A stretch of DNA of 64,000 nucleotides from Saccharomycopsis malanga (GCA_004014935.1 CP025322.1:1116001-1180000), one strand, 5' to 3'; shown: positions 9,336 through 20,877, counted from the stretch's first letter. The notes: generated from the sequence alone by a model not told the origin. Program-made: numbers and translations.

Positions 9336-10747
9336 ACAAATGAATTACCTCCAACCTTTAATTTTGTAATCAATATTTGTAAAGCTGCCTATAGTCTCGC
9401 TAACTGACTTCAAGACACCTTCATTTCATTGCTTTTTGCTTTTCAAACTTGTTTTTATTAGTTGCAATTCAGCGTTGAGCTTCCGTTAGTCTTCAACATT
9501 GTACAATTCCCTCCATTGACATACATCTGCGTGAATTCACGCCAAAATAAACAACTACCGTTTCTGTTCGCTTTTTTTTTGTATGTGTTCATTAATAGAT
9601 AAGAGTAAAAATAAAAGGGCTACGTTATTGATATGTGCATTTAGTTTGAGTATCTAGAAAGTACCGTACAAATAGTATTTCTACTAATATGTAATTTATT
9701 GCTATGCAATTGTCTATATACGTCTAACTCTAGGAAACCTGGGCTCCCATATTTATTTTGTAATGTTCATCTCATTTGAACCGCTTATAGTTATGATGGA
9801 TTCTTGACAGGGCTAGTGTTTTCTTCTACAACTATCGAATAATATCTTTCCTAATATTTGATTTACACCACTTGATGCACAGTCTTGTATTAACCAATCA
9901 GTATGTGCAATAACTGCCTAAAACTCTTTCCCCATCTTGATGTTGTTTTGTTCTTTATATTGTTTTCTTTCTATTGCTATTTAGTTAAGTGACCTAGTAA
10001 TAAACATGGCAAGAGAATCTCAATATCCCAATTATTTATAGGGAAAAGGTATGAAAAACTAAACAAATTCAAGGTAGAACATAAACAGACATGTTAATAG
10101 TACCAAAGAGGCTATTCATTCAAGAATCATAGGATATTAAAGTTCCCATAAAAATAAGGGGAGTTGATAAAAGTTTGATTAGAGGTGATCCGAAAGTGAG
10201 ATTATATATATACTTTTCCACTTTTGCAACATCGTAATCATTCAATAAAACTTGTTTCACCATAAGTCTACATATCAAATGTTTAAAACATTGGTATATT
10301 AAATAGTTCCACCAGAAGCTTTGTCACGTACTATGAGCACTAATTGGAGTTCAAACTTATCAGTAGCCAGTGTTTACTGTGAAACTTAATGAAACACTGT
10401 AGCATTAATTTTAGTAATTTTAATAAACAGATGTTTTTTACTCAATTCTACAAGGTCAATCCAAAAGAGCAAAGATGTTTAGTAGAATGCAATAATTGAA
10501 TGGAACGACGTGTTGGTTCCAAAAATACTCATAAAATGAGATTGGACAACGACAAAAACAAAAAACAAAAAAAAAAGACAATGGAAACAAAATACCAACA
10601 AAAGAGACAACTAAAAACTTTTTGTAACAAAATAACGATGAAGAAAATAAACAGTTGATATTATAATGGATTTGAGAAAATGACTTTGGAAAAGATACTG
10701 TGACGTGCGTTGTTTGTCTGGCTGTGTGAGATGGCAAACTACTGCTT
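9336..10747. other. Intergenic between convergent STT3 and LAM-family gene
   Basis: This 1.4-kb stretch holds the 3' regions of two convergent genes. It is AT-rich and I see no gene, RNA or repeat. The open frame at 10456-10737 (minus) starts with TTG, has no ATG and encodes a low-complexity Phe/Ser-rich string, so it is not called. Confidence 0.55.
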
Positions 10748-13700
10748 TTACATCCGACCTACGCTTTCTTTGAGCTCCTTTAGTCTCATTTCGTTCAATC
10801 GGATGTATTCGTTGAGTTCTTGTTTGGAGTATTTTTTACTGAGCTGATGAAGCCTTTTGTTCTTCATGATGTTTTTCATGTATTCTTTTTGAGTGTCGGA
10901 AAGGGAGTTGCTATAATATGTGTCTCTCCAGACTGATCCTACTGTATCGTCTACTAATTTGTGACTATCTTCATCAGAGGTATCCGTGGATTCTGTGGAG
11001 TCATCAGCTAACGATTTGGGAGCGTCATTTTCCAGCTTCTCCTCATTCTTTATCTTTTCCTCGACCCAATCCCAAATGTTAATTTGCAACTCGTTACGTA
11101 GATTCGAATTTCCATAGAGCTTATACACCGGTGGAATGACTGTGTATTCCTCGGCACCACTTGAATAGCTTGTGATGTAGTCAATATCTGCATAAGGATC
11201 TTTTTTGTACAAGAAACGCATGACTGTAGGAAGGCCTAGGAATAAGAGGGTGCCAGCGATAAGTAAGTAGCATTTGATTTCTTTAGGGAGGAAAGGAATA
11301 GGCAAAGCGGCTGCAATCAGGTCAAACACATCATATATTTTGGAAAAGATGCTTGAATTGTCAACTTTATTGGTTGTGGCTGGAGAAGGAGTTTTGTCTA
11401 CTTTGGATGGTTTTGATTTCTTAGATTTAGATTTCGATTTGGACTTCTTTCTAGTTTTCCGTTTTCCGCCGGAACCAGACAGTCTCATGGCAAGTTCCTC
11501 GTTCACAGCGTTTACCAAGATTTCAATAGACTCTTTCTGGCCACTAATAGCACCTCCTTCGATAGCACCTTTGATCCAACTCTTGCCGGACCATTCGATG
11601 AAGGTGATAATTTGGAGAAAAGTGCTATTGTTCTCGCCCCAGGTGAAGTAGAACCTGGTGCTGACCAAGAAAGAGTTGCCAGACGGAACATCAGGAGAAT
11701 GTGTGACTTGTAAAATCTGGATGAGACCCTCTTCTTCAGGATCCAAAACCTCAATGGTTTCCGTGATGTTACATCTAGTTTGCTTAGGGCCCACTGGGGC
11801 ACTAAGAGGCTTGGTGTAGTGATATTTACGTTCTTTGAGACCTGTTTCTTCATTTTTTTCGTATGGAGGAATGTCGGAAACGTCAAAGTTTTTTTGTTTT
11901 AAAACCAAACTCTTGGAGAAAGAAGAATTTTTCTCACCAAACAACATCTCAAAGATAAGACCTGGCGGGGCAGGAAAGGAAACTGATTGGATTTCTGTTT
12001 CATTAGACTTTTTAACCCATGGCGATTTGGTTGGTGCATGTTTAGATGGGCCATATATTGGCAAGCCTCCAAATTCATTATCGTCGGCAGCGTTGTTGCC
12101 ATTGGAACCTCCTTGGTTTTGATTATTTCCTTCATCGTTATAGGTAGAAGCAGCAGCATTATGGGAAGCACCTGATTTGCCTCTGTTTCTTTTAGTGCGT
12201 GGTGTCTTGTTTTCTTCTTTCAGCACCTCTTCGGAACTAAGACTGTCATCCATACCACTAGTCATGTCATCCATATCACTGACTTCATCCATATCGCTAT
12301 CGGAGATGCCGCTTTCTGAATCGTAGCCGCTGTCGCTGGCACTAATTTCCTCGTCAGAATTATCGTAAGCACTGTTTTGGCCACTTAAAGGGGTGGAGCC
12401 ACGTACTGCCTTGTTCCAAAGAAGAGTTATCAATTCGAAAGTCGAATCTCGCGAGATGAAACTTGTAAATAAATATCTTTGATGAAGAGTCTGAATGGAA
12501 AGAGCATTGGGAATGAAACCAGCAGTGGATCGTTTTTCTACTTGGACAATCTCCTCTAACGGAATAGACACATTGGTAATCCAACCCAAGATGTTGGAAT
12601 TGAATGATATAAAGTTCTCTGACACATATAGCTTACCTTGAAGAAGAATCTCCTTGGAAAGAGCACATACGTAGTCTACATACAATCTTTCGTTCTTTGG
12701 TAAGTTTTTAAACGTTGAATGGAATTCACGTTGTTTTCGATCAGAAGCAAAACTAAACTCAGAAGGTGCTTTTGACCTGATACTGCCTTTTCTGCGAAAT
12801 TCTTCAGCATGACTACTTTCTGGAACTAGCTCATCCCCTGTGGCCAGCATGGACTGCTTAATGCTGCCAGCCTGCGAATTCGATCTAGAAACAGGAACAC
12901 TAATATTCAAGTTGCTAGCATTGGCTCGTGAAAAACTAGTATCACCACTCTGTTGTCTTCTGGATAATATAAAACTTTTTCCTCTTCGGTTCTCCTCGTC
13001 ATGAGTTCCCATTGTAGGTCTCCGCAGTTGAGCAACAGGAAGCTGTAGTTGTTCGAGCCGCGAATCACTGTAGTTTCTAAGAGAGTTTACCATCCGATTA
13101 TTAGGAGACTCTGTGTAGGACAGAACAGTAGATTTTGGAGAAATAGCCCCACTACGGTCTTCTTGTGCGTGTTCTCCAGATGCCTTGAATACTCTCATTT
13201 CCGGCAACAAGTCTGAACGCTCGTTTTTTGGAGTACGTATTTCTCCAGAAACAGTTGGTGTTTCTTGAGGTATGCCTTGCTGTTGCTGCTTTTGGAGATG
13301 TTCCAACTTTCTATGCAAATGCTGATCATCCAAAGGTAAAACTGTCCCGTTGTCTTGCTGAGGCCTTGACATCTGTTCCACTGTTTTATCAGGAACTTGA
13401 ATATATCTGTTGTCTGGAGATAAACTGCTGCCAGCAGCAGAATCGTTGCCTTTAGCAAACGTAGAATTGCGGAGCAATTTGAAATCGCTAAGTGACAAGT
13501 TGCCATTTCCAAGAGTGTTTATGGGAGAGTCTTGTTTAACTGCTCTGAAATGAATATCTTTGATAGAGAAGTTCTCGCTTGGTTGAGGATTATGTCCCTT
13601 TGTTTTCAAAGGTGAATCATCACCAGCTGGTTCTTTAGGCTGAACCTCTGGTTTCTTGGAGTTGAAATTCTCAGAATCCACTTGTTTGTTATCTTTTGGT

Positions 13701-14242
13701 GTGGATATAGAATTCAATTGGTTGCCTACGATAGTTAAAATACCAGAAAAAAGACCTTTATCTGACTTGCCATTGCTGTCAGCATTCCCATTAGCAACAC
13801 CATCTACAGCATTTTTGGCCTCGTTTTTGACAGAGCCATTTTCAATATTTTCACCAGCTGGGGCTACCTTGTCTGGCTGAGTTCTGGTCAAAGAAACAGA
13901 CAGTGCTATTGAAGAGTCCAGCCTGGTCTTTTCAACAGGTTTTAAAGTGCCATCGTACTTCCCCAAACCGGCGCCTGCTCCAGATACAGCAGTATCATTG
14001 AAATTGACATCGTTATACTGGTTAGCATTATAATCCTCGTTGGTAAACCTGTCATCATCTTCTAGGGTGTCATCTTCAGCACCGCCGTGGTTTCTAGAAA
14101 CGGAATGTTTGCTACCAAACCTGGACTTTGATCTAACAGGCAAGATTTCTGGGGCTCCCGCCAAAGGGCTTTTGCTTGAATTGGCATTGGAACTGAGACT
14201 CTTGCTTCTTTTACGTAAAGAGTTCAAAGGGGACTTCATCAT
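10748..14242 (-). CDS. LAM/Ysp2-family sterol transfer protein (GRAM + StART-like + TM)
   Basis: LAM proteins are anchored in the ER and carry sterol to apposed membranes at contact sites. The 1164-residue product has a long disordered Ser/Asn-rich N-terminus (1-500) and a GRAM/PH-like domain (about 504-620; contains LYVSENFISFNSNILGW). An acidic linker follows (about 640-690). A single VASt/StART-like domain (about 755-915) includes FEMLFGEKNSSF and ETIEVLDPEEEG. After a basic Lys/Ser patch there is one transmembrane helix (about 990-1010, CYLLIAGTLLFLGLPTVM) and a roughly 150-residue charged tail. One VASt domain resembles S. cerevisiae Lam5/Lam6, whereas Lam2/Ysp2 and Lam4 have two. The length is closer to the latter, so I give no symbol. 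The two adjacent ATGs (14242, 14239) make the start nearly certain. Confidence 0.88.
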   Translation of the reverse strand: MMKSPLNSLRKRSKSLSSNANSSKSPLAGAPEILPVRSKSRFGSKHSVSRNHGGAEDDTLEDDDRFTNEDYNANQYNDVNFNDTAVSGAGAGLGKYDGTLKPVEKTRLDSSIALSVSLTRTQPDKVAPAGENIENGSVKNEAKNAVDGVANGNADSNGKSDKGLFSGILTIVGNQLNSISTPKDNKQVDSENFNSKKPEVQPKEPAGDDSPLKTKGHNPQPSENFSIKDIHFRAVKQDSPINTLGNGNLSLSDFKLLRNSTFAKGNDSAAGSSLSPDNRYIQVPDKTVEQMSRPQQDNGTVLPLDDQHLHRKLEHLQKQQQQGIPQETPTVSGEIRTPKNERSDLLPEMRVFKASGEHAQEDRSGAISPKSTVLSYTESPNNRMVNSLRNYSDSRLEQLQLPVAQLRRPTMGTHDEENRRGKSFILSRRQQSGDTSFSRANASNLNISVPVSRSNSQAGSIKQSMLATGDELVPESSHAEEFRRKGSIRSKAPSEFSFASDRKQREFHSTFKNLPKNERLYVDYVCALSKEILLQGKLYVSENFISFNSNILGWITNVSIPLEEIVQVEKRSTAGFIPNALSIQTLHQRYLFTSFISRDSTFELITLLWNKAVRGSTPLSGQNSAYDNSDEEISASDSGYDSESGISDSDMDEVSDMDDMTSGMDDSLSSEEVLKEENKTPRTKRNRGKSGASHNAAASTYNDEGNNQNQGGSNGNNAADDNEFGGLPIYGPSKHAPTKSPWVKKSNETEIQSVSFPAPPGLIFEMLFGEKNSSFSKSLVLKQKNFDVSDIPPYEKNEETGLKERKYHYTKPLSAPVGPKQTRCNITETIEVLDPEEEGLIQILQVTHSPDVPSGNSFLVSTRFYFTWGENNSTFLQIITFIEWSGKSWIKGAIEGGAISGQKESIEILVNAVNEELAMRLSGSGGKRKTRKKSKSKSKSKKSKPSKVDKTPSPATTNKVDNSSIFSKIYDVFDLIAAALPIPFLPKEIKCYLLIAGTLLFLGLPTVMRFLYKKDPYADIDYITSYSSGAEEYTVIPPVYKLYGNSNLRNELQINIWDWVEEKIKNEEKLENDAPKSLADDSTESTDTSDEDSHKLVDDTVGSVWRDTYYSNSLSDTQKEYMKNIMKNKRLHQLSKKYSKQELNEYIRLNEMRLKELKESVGRM

Positions 14243-15585
14243 GAAACCGCCAGCACTAACACTGGCTTAAAATGATTGGAAAAAACGTTCTTATAATAAA
14301 AATATATGGTTCCCGTCCAGTTTCCTTTTCTATCCAAATTGAATAGCCTCCAATCTCTTATCCCCTCTCTTCTGAAATGGCCACCTTATTCAGACCTTAT
14401 ACCATTGTGGTTTGCACCCTTTGATGATCCTAATACGACGATGTGCACGTGCAGTGTATAATGTAAACCGCGTAAAGTGAGAGTTGCTACTGACGAGGTT
14501 AAACAAATGGTTGTTGGATGACGATGATGCAAGCAACATAGAGATGATCTTTTGTATTCGCAATACTTGGTTGTATTTATAGAAGTAGGAAAACTACGCA
14601 AAGTGCGAAGAAACATTTTTGTAGAATGGTCATGTAGAACCGTTCAATCGAACTGGATAACAATAGATTATTTGATAATAAATAACAATAAGCGTAGAAT
14701 TTTGGTACACAGCTGAATACAGGTCTTACAAGATCGTAGAAAGTGGTTTTTTATGAGTTGTACCTGGTGTTGAGAACAGATATATGACAAAATGATAATC
14801 ACACATATGTTTCCTCCATGAATATATTCCAGTTGATTTTATGAGTTAGTATTCCAATATTTAAATATAATAATATTAGTTCACGAACGAAAACGTTCCA
14901 GAACACTCTTACTTTAACATGGATACCCGTATTTTTCAAAAATTTCTTTGAATAATTTTTTCCTACTCTTATTCTCAATTCCCAGCTGAAACTACTTATA
15001 GACATGCAATATCGAGCTAATTCTTATATAAAGACTTTTCAAAAAGGCTAGGTAAACTTGTAGGAAAAGTCGAAGTACCTAATAGTGAAATCTAAAAAGT
15101 TTAAATTTTTTGTAGGTGGAATTTTATAGACACACCCAACACCTATATCAATAGATTTGCCAAAGCTGAAAAAAAAATTGGAGAGTAGTGAAAGTCCAAT
15201 GTAGAGGCTAAAATATATGAAGTAGATTATGGAAAATTGGTTTACTTTCAGCAATCAAACTACATCTGCCCAACATGATTCATTTTCATTACATCATGCT
15301 CCACGTTTTCCTAAATGATTAGGATTTGAAGTAGCTTTTATCATCCACTTAGGCCAAAAGATATTCATACAGTTTCTTTCAGTAATGTTTCCTTCTACAT
15401 TGATGATCGAACAGAATGATAAAACTCAATTTTTGCTTCTAAAAAACGTCTACGAATTATTATAGATAATACCGCAAGTCAATAAAAACAGAACCTTTGG
15501 ATGAGGAAATGAATAACGAAAAATAAAGAAATAATAGTGAATAGCAGGAATTAGATGCGCCGTAATTAGAAGGCAAGTATGTATC
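14243..15585. other. Intergenic, no gene recognised
   Basis: This 1.34-kb region contains the LAM-family promoter and the 3' side of the acid phosphatase. It is AT-rich, with only short open frames that lack recognisable products. I see no repeat or RNA gene. Confidence 0.55.
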
Positions 15586-17283
15586 TTAACTTGGAGGAAC
15601 ACCATCGGTGGCCTGTCCGTAAAAGTCGTAGTCTCCAAAACACGACTTCTCAAACTGTGCCTTATCGTACAATGTGTCCAAGTATTTGACAAAGTTGTCA
15701 AAATCACACCAGCCATCGGCACGGTCCTCACAATATTCTGGAATATTTTTATGTAAGGATAGAGTATGGTCGTTCAAGATAGCATGGACGTATTTTTTGC
15801 TGCTAGAGTCCTCGACAGACACGGAAGAGCGATCTTTAGGAACTTCGGAATCACATTCAATGATTTCAAAGTATGTCTGAGAGGCGAATGGCACTACTGT
15901 GGATAAGTCGAATGGTTGTGGCTTTGCGGAGTCTTCACTAAAGTTACTTTTGAACTGCTCAAAACCTAACGCAGAATAGATGTTAGTGATGATAGAGTCG
16001 TGCGTAAAATCAAAATACAAGCTTTGATTTACTGGGAAATATGTTGGATTAGTGTTGAGTGTACTATTTTGAACGCCTTGTTTAGCAGGGTCGAATTTAC
16101 TGTGTGTGATGCGGTTTTTAAACTCTTCTACCCAACTAATCCCCAATGCTCTTGATGTTGGTGCACCGTAAAAGTTGTCATTATACCACACCCAGCTATT
16201 GTAATATTCATAGTTTTCCCATTCTTCTTGGGTGAAAAGACTGCAAAATTGGGAATAGCCTAAGTTTACAGCCTCGTACGAACAAAGCTCTTGCAATCCC
16301 CACACGTCTTCAGGACTCAATGTTAAACCTTGCAAGCGTTTGTTGAGTCTAGACGTTGCATTGGCTAAATAAGATTTCAAAAAGTCGGAAGCTTTTTTTC
16401 TGCTGAGCCCCAAAGATGAAACTTTCACGTTAGTTGGGCAATTATCATAAGAAGCCAAGGTATTGTTGAATCCTTCAGCTTCAATCATCAATTCTAAGTT
16501 GGCATATTTCTGCCAATTTGTGCCAAAGAAGCCAATTAAGAAATATTCTGCGGTCATGGTCATTCTTTCTTGTGTAGTTGATCTGACCACCAATTTCTCA
16601 TCAAAGTTATCCCAATCAAACAATTTACCATAACGGAAGAAGGTACGAGCACCTTTATCAAACAATTGTTGATTACCTAAAGTTGTCAAAATGTTCACTC
16701 CTTGGTCGTACTCCCAAGTGTTTAAAAATTCCAATTCACCAAAAGCTTTAAAATCCTTTGCATCTTTCAAAAGTTGAGGGAACTTTGGATCATGAGTGTT
16801 GTAGCGAGTGCCATGTCTAGATAAAACATGAGCTTGTTGAATTTTACATTGGCCAGGAAGAGAATAATCATACACACCCCACCCTTTGCCAACATAATAA
16901 GGCGATATCGTTCCAAACAATTCAAAAATGTTACGATCAGTATCCTTATGGTCTGAGCTTTGGACAGAAGTTTCAATGGGCTGAGGAAGGGTATAATCTC
17001 CCGAAGGGGTTCCTGTTTTTGCTGCCGCTTGATTGGTCTGTGCTAAAAAGGGAGCACCAGCAGTTCTAGTAGGCCCTAAATAACCAATATTTGTAGGGAA
17101 CAAATCTTCACCTTTCGAAACGTCATGATGCACAGGTAGTGCTGTCACTGTAGCAATGCGAACCGCAAGAATGTATAAGCTGATCAGAACAACTAACATT
17201 GAGGTGTTGATAAATAATATCATGAATAATACCCTTTTATCAACCGTAAACTTGCGACTAGTAGTTACTCCTTCGAAGACCAT
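15586..17283 (-). CDS. Histidine acid phosphatase, membrane-anchored
   Basis: Members of this family hydrolyse phosphomonoesters outside the cell or in secretory compartments, using a phosphohistidine intermediate. The 565-residue product begins at the ATG at 17283. An upstream TTG would add only two residues. One hydrophobic helix at about 20-43 (LFMILFINTSMLVVLISLYIL) follows basic residues, suggesting a type II anchor rather than a cleaved signal. The catalytic LSRHGTRYNT motif is near residue 153, and the proton-donor motif FTHDSI near 429. Cys and NxS/T sites in the C-terminal half fit a lumenal or extracellular domain. S. cerevisiae Pho5-type enzymes have RHGERYP and a cleavable signal; here the RHGTR form and the anchor point to the broader phytase or MINPP-like branch. 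Substrate is unknown. Confidence 0.88.
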   Translation of the reverse strand: MVFEGVTTSRKFTVDKRVLFMILFINTSMLVVLISLYILAVRIATVTALPVHHDVSKGEDLFPTNIGYLGPTRTAGAPFLAQTNQAAAKTGTPSGDYTLPQPIETSVQSSDHKDTDRNIFELFGTISPYYVGKGWGVYDYSLPGQCKIQQAHVLSRHGTRYNTHDPKFPQLLKDAKDFKAFGELEFLNTWEYDQGVNILTTLGNQQLFDKGARTFFRYGKLFDWDNFDEKLVVRSTTQERMTMTAEYFLIGFFGTNWQKYANLELMIEAEGFNNTLASYDNCPTNVKVSSLGLSRKKASDFLKSYLANATSRLNKRLQGLTLSPEDVWGLQELCSYEAVNLGYSQFCSLFTQEEWENYEYYNSWVWYNDNFYGAPTSRALGISWVEEFKNRITHSKFDPAKQGVQNSTLNTNPTYFPVNQSLYFDFTHDSIITNIYSALGFEQFKSNFSEDSAKPQPFDLSTVVPFASQTYFEIIECDSEVPKDRSSVSVEDSSSKKYVHAILNDHTLSLHKNIPEYCEDRADGWCDFDNFVKYLDTLYDKAQFEKSCFGDYDFYGQATDGVPPS

Positions 17284-18174
17284 ATCCAATGTTTATGTCC
17301 AGACGTGTGTATCTTATATATTGTTTTTCGGTGGGGATGCACACCGTTGCTTTGTGCCGAGTATACCTGGTTCTGCAATGATGTCTTGTTAGCTATTGAG
17401 TTGTGGATGATTGTCCTGGCCTTGGTAATCAGTTATGACTGTCATAAGGGAAACGTATTTAGATTCCAAAAGGGGAGAAAAGATCCTAGAAGAGATGCGC
17501 GCAGGCCAACCAAGATGTTAATGAGGAGAAATTGCTTTAAAAATTGCAATATTTTCTAGGATTAAATGGATTAAAACATATGAAAAATGGTTGATTCATA
17601 ATAAGATTTTGTAAGAATCAAATATAATAATCTTACATAGTAGTTCTTATATTTCAAGCGTAGTACATGTAAGAATTGGATAGATAATTTCAATAACTTG
17701 TAGATATACTTGCTTAAGATTTTTCAGGTAAAAATAATTTTCTACGTTATTTTAGCTGGACAAACTACATATTGATGTTTATAGCAAACATTCAGTGTGA
17801 CCATAGTGCTAGTAAAATCTGTATGCTTCCTATTAACATAAATACATTATATTAGAGTTTGTATTTGACTTTAGTTAGTAGTCCAAGTAGAAAATTACTT
17901 TGACAAAACAATTTATAAAGAGTAAATATATCTTCAACTTGGTAAAGATACTCTTTATTCAAGACGACTGAATGCAAGGATGACCAGAATGAGTTTAAAA
18001 TTATCATAAAGTTTTGTCAACTAGATAAGGTAAAACATTACCATTATTTCTACATATATAAAAGATTCATTCCCAACTAAAAATTAGTGGCTCTCAAAAC
18101 AACACACACAATGATACAAAATGACTTTTAATGCTAAATATACATTCTATTTCTATGAATACACCACATATACA
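17284..18174. other. Intergenic, with one decayed SINE-tail match
   Basis: About 890 bp separate the acid phosphatase start from the GNAT stop. A minus-strand segment at about 17630-17690 reads like the SINE 3' end (CATGTACTACGCTTGAAATATAAGA against ATATGTACTGGGTTTGAAATATAAGA in copy 1). It is short, so the match is tentative. Nothing else was recognised. Confidence 0.4.
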
Positions 18175-18792
18175 TTACTCGTAAATCATGTAGTGAAAAG
18201 GAACACCCTCGCCATTGGCATCTGGACGACCTTGAGAGTCAACAAGACCCTTCCATATGTAAACAGTTTCCACTACCTTGAACCCTAAATGCTCATAGAC
18301 GCTTCTTGCTGTGTCTGATATAGCCTCGAGGGTGATGATAGCGCCCTCTTTACGAGCCCTTTCTTCGTAAGGTCTAATCAACTTGCTAGCAATACCTTTT
18401 GTTTTCACAGCTGGGTCCCGGGCAATCATAAACAAGTAGTATGCTTTACGGCCCAGAAGCCCATGTCTTTTCTCTACTGCCTTTGAAGCTTCTTTGAGCT
18501 CATTAATCAATTTGCCTGCATCACCAGTATCTGGCCGATGAGTTCCTGGCTTGTACCAAATTGCAACCCCGCCAAAATTCTCTGCTTGAACAATCTCTGC
18601 GCCAGCTTTGAAGTCGGTTTTCACACTTTCCAGCATGATTCCACGATGGTGCTCTATATCATGTTCAGCATCAAAAGGAAGCCCTCTTTTATGCTTAACA
18701 AGTACCTGCTGAAACACAGTCGTGGCGAACGAATCTTCTAAGACTCTCAAAACCTTTGGAAGATCTTCTTCCGCAACTCTTTGCAAAGACAT
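18175..18792 (-). CDS. GNAT-family N-acetyltransferase
   Basis: The 205-residue protein has the GNAT fold. An N-terminal helix and strand lead to a beta strand and acetyl-CoA pyrophosphate loop in YYLFMIARDPAVKTKGIASKLI (about residues 116-137; the loop Q/RxxGxG/A form is reduced to KTKGIA). This is followed by a strand with ITLEAI and a helix with SVYEHLGFKVV, the classical motif B. Fungal proteins of this type are small cytosolic acetyltransferases of unknown substrate. The sequence does not tell whether the acceptor is a protein or a small molecule. The ATG at 18792 gives MSLQRVAEEDLP, where GNAT domains usually begin. Confidence 0.82.
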   Translation of the reverse strand: MSLQRVAEEDLPKVLRVLEDSFATTVFQQVLVKHKRGLPFDAEHDIEHHRGIMLESVKTDFKAGAEIVQAENFGGVAIWYKPGTHRPDTGDAGKLINELKEASKAVEKRHGLLGRKAYYLFMIARDPAVKTKGIASKLIRPYEERARKEGAIITLEAISDTARSVYEHLGFKVVETVYIWKGLVDSQGRPDANGEGVPFHYMIYE

Positions 18793-19509
18793 TTTACACC
18801 GTACCTAAGTTGAATTTGCACCTGTTCTTTAAAAAGCAAAAAGACTAAAAATCTTTAATAGAGTTCATCTGCTCATACAATTTCAAAATTATAAGATTGC
18901 GCGGGAAAAATTGCTCCGTCCAAATCTTCGGCGTAGCTCTTGATCCCATAATGTGATGAGACACCACTTCACATTTTCTAAGACCTTTGTCAAATAAAGG
19001 ATGTTTGCGATAGCATATTAGAAATTACTGGCTGCTATATAGTCAAATCATGAATAAAAGACAAGAATTGAAGTTTTACCAATTAAATGAAAGATACTGG
19101 TTTACAACCTGACTCACTTTTAATAGTAACGATCCTGTTGAAATCTGCTTTCATTATGGTTGATTACACTTGTTCTATTAGACATCACTTGGAAAAAAGA
19201 CATGTTTAAAAGTTGGATTTAAAAGGTTATAGCCGTTTTCTTGTATATTAAATACCTTTAACATTCCTCATTAAACCCAATATAACATTACGTAGTATTC
19301 CTTACTAAGAAAGCACCCTCCGCTTACTAATAAGGAGTAAAACTAGAATGGCTCAGAGTGTATCGGGAGTGTATACCATAATATACCATAAGAATTATTA
19401 AATATAAAGAATTGAAACAAGATTTCCAAGACAAGCTAACCCTTGGATATATACTGAATCTTCGTAAAGTGGAATCCACAAACAGTTAAAACCAATTGCT
19501 ACAAAAAAT
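18793..19509. other. Divergent promoter region, GNAT and RPE1
   Basis: About 720 bp lie between two divergent genes. The stretch is AT-rich. I see no RNA gene or repeat and no regulatory motif I would defend. Confidence 0.5.
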
Positions 19510-20220
19510 ATGGTCAAAGCTATAATTGCTCCTTCAATTCTCGCCAGTGACTTTGCTGACTTGGGATGTCAATGCAAAAAAATGTATGATGCCAAGGCAG
19601 ATTGGCTTCATGTTGATGTGATGGACGGCCATTTTGTTCCTAATATTTCTCTTGGAATGCCAATTGTTGCTTCTTTGAGAAAAGCTATACCAAAGGAATA
19701 CAATGAGAAGAATGAGAACGTCAAGTTTTTTGATTGCCATATGATGGTTAGTGAACCCGAGAAATGGGTGGAACCAATTGCCAAAGCCGGCGGAGACCAA
19801 TACACTTTCCATTATGAATCTACCAAAGATCCAGTGAAATTGATTGAACTAATCAAGAGCCATGGATTGAAGGCTGCCTGTGCTATCAAACCAGGCACTG
19901 ATGTTGACGTGCTCTATGAGCTTGGTGACAACCTTGATATGGCATTGGTTATGACTGTAGAGCCTGGTTTTGGCGGCCAAAAGTTCATGCTTGACATGAT
20001 GCCTAAAGTAGAGAAATTAAGGCTCAAGTTTCCTCAATTGAACATTCAAGTCGATGGAGGTTTGGGCGAGGCTACTATTGGACATGCAGCTACCGCAGGT
20101 GCCAATGTTATTGTAGCAGGAACTTCCTGTTTCACTGCAAGTAGTCCTGAGAACTTGATTCAGCTTTTGAGAGACCAAGTTAATAAGAACTTGAAATTGA
20201 AAGGTGTATACAGCGAATAA
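19510..20220 (+). CDS. RPE1: Ribulose-5-phosphate 3-epimerase
   Basis: Rpe1 interconverts ribulose-5-phosphate and xylulose-5-phosphate in the pentose phosphate pathway in the cytosol. The 236-residue product is a TIM barrel of the usual length (238 in S. cerevisiae). It begins with [13 protein letters not shown] and has the metal-binding and catalytic motif [14 protein letters not shown] (about 35-48), then [25 protein letters not shown] and IQVDGGLG, in which the second catalytic Asp sits. The phosphate-binding loop is at [12 protein letters not shown]. All active-site residues I can check are present. The gene is divergent from the GNAT gene and convergent with ALB1. Confidence 0.98.
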   Translation: MVKAIIAPSILASDFADLGCQCKKMYDAKADWLHVDVMDGHFVPNISLGMPIVASLRKAIPKEYNEKNENVKFFDCHMMVSEPEKWVEPIAKAGGDQYTFHYESTKDPVKLIELIKSHGLKAACAIKPGTDVDVLYELGDNLDMALVMTVEPGFGGQKFMLDMMPKVEKLRLKFPQLNIQVDGGLGEATIGHAATAGANVIVAGTSCFTASSPENLIQLLRDQVNKNLKLKGVYSE

Positions 20221-20412
20221 GTGATAATGAAAATAAACGGCTAGTTACATTTTGAAAAAAAGTGACGTAAAAAACTTACATTGATATATTGAGGCTTAAC
20301 TAACCAGCGGAATTATGCGATATAGTATAAAACAAATAACCCAAGAGAAAAATGTGCAAATCAAGTATTAAATGAAAAGAAAATCAAATATGAAAATACA
20401 ATAAAAAATCAA

Positions 20413-20877
20413 TTAATAAAACCCAGCATAACCCAAGGTGGTTCCTTCTCCGGTGGAATCAACCTCAATGCCTTGACTGTTTTGATCTTCCACAACTGCC
20501 CATAATGCTTCCCTGACAAATTTTGTTTGATCCTTCAAAGTCTGTACCTTTTCTGTGACATCCTCATCAACGTTCATGTTCTCTTGTTTCTGGGCCTCAA
20601 GGTCTACCATGATCTTAGATTCAATACCATTGTTCTTCAAATGTCTGAGGTTTCTCTCAATTTTCTTGAGCTTTTTGTTCGAAAGCGTCATTGTCGTTAA
20701 CTGGTGCTTCTTGTTGGTCACCACAAACCCTTTATCTATCTTAGACTTACGATAAAGGTCTATGGAGGTAGGTACCGGCTGGAAAGTATGTAATTTATTC
20801 TTTTTAGCAGCATTGGTCGCCTTTTTCGCACGATTTATGTGGTCTTTTGGCTTATTAAATCCATTTTTCGATGGCAT
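20413..20877 (-). CDS. ALB1: Pre-60S shuttling factor Alb1
   Basis: Alb1 accompanies Arx1 on pre-60S ribosomal particles during nuclear export and cytoplasmic recycling. The 154-residue protein starts MPSKNGFNKPK, close to S. cerevisiae MPSKNSINRPK. It then has a basic region, a TLSNKKLKKIERNL block (S. cerevisiae TLSKKRAKKIERNL) and an acidic centre. The end, VREALWAVVEDQNSQGIEVDSTGEGTTLG, matches the conserved KEALWSVIDD and GTTLGG motifs. Total length is close to the 175 residues in S. cerevisiae. This family has no enzymatic domain; the identity comes from three matched blocks in the right order. Confidence 0.92.
   Translation of the reverse strand: MPSKNGFNKPKDHINRAKKATNAAKKNKLHTFQPVPTSIDLYRKSKIDKGFVVTNKKHQLTTMTLSNKKLKKIERNLRHLKNNGIESKIMVDLEAQKQENMNVDEDVTEKVQTLKDQTKFVREALWAVVEDQNSQGIEVDSTGEGTTLGYAGFY

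Noticed and set aside
10456-10737. Minus-strand frame of 93 codons downstream of the LAM-family gene
   Set aside because: TTG start, no ATG, Phe/Ser/Cys-rich low-complexity product without recognisable domain.
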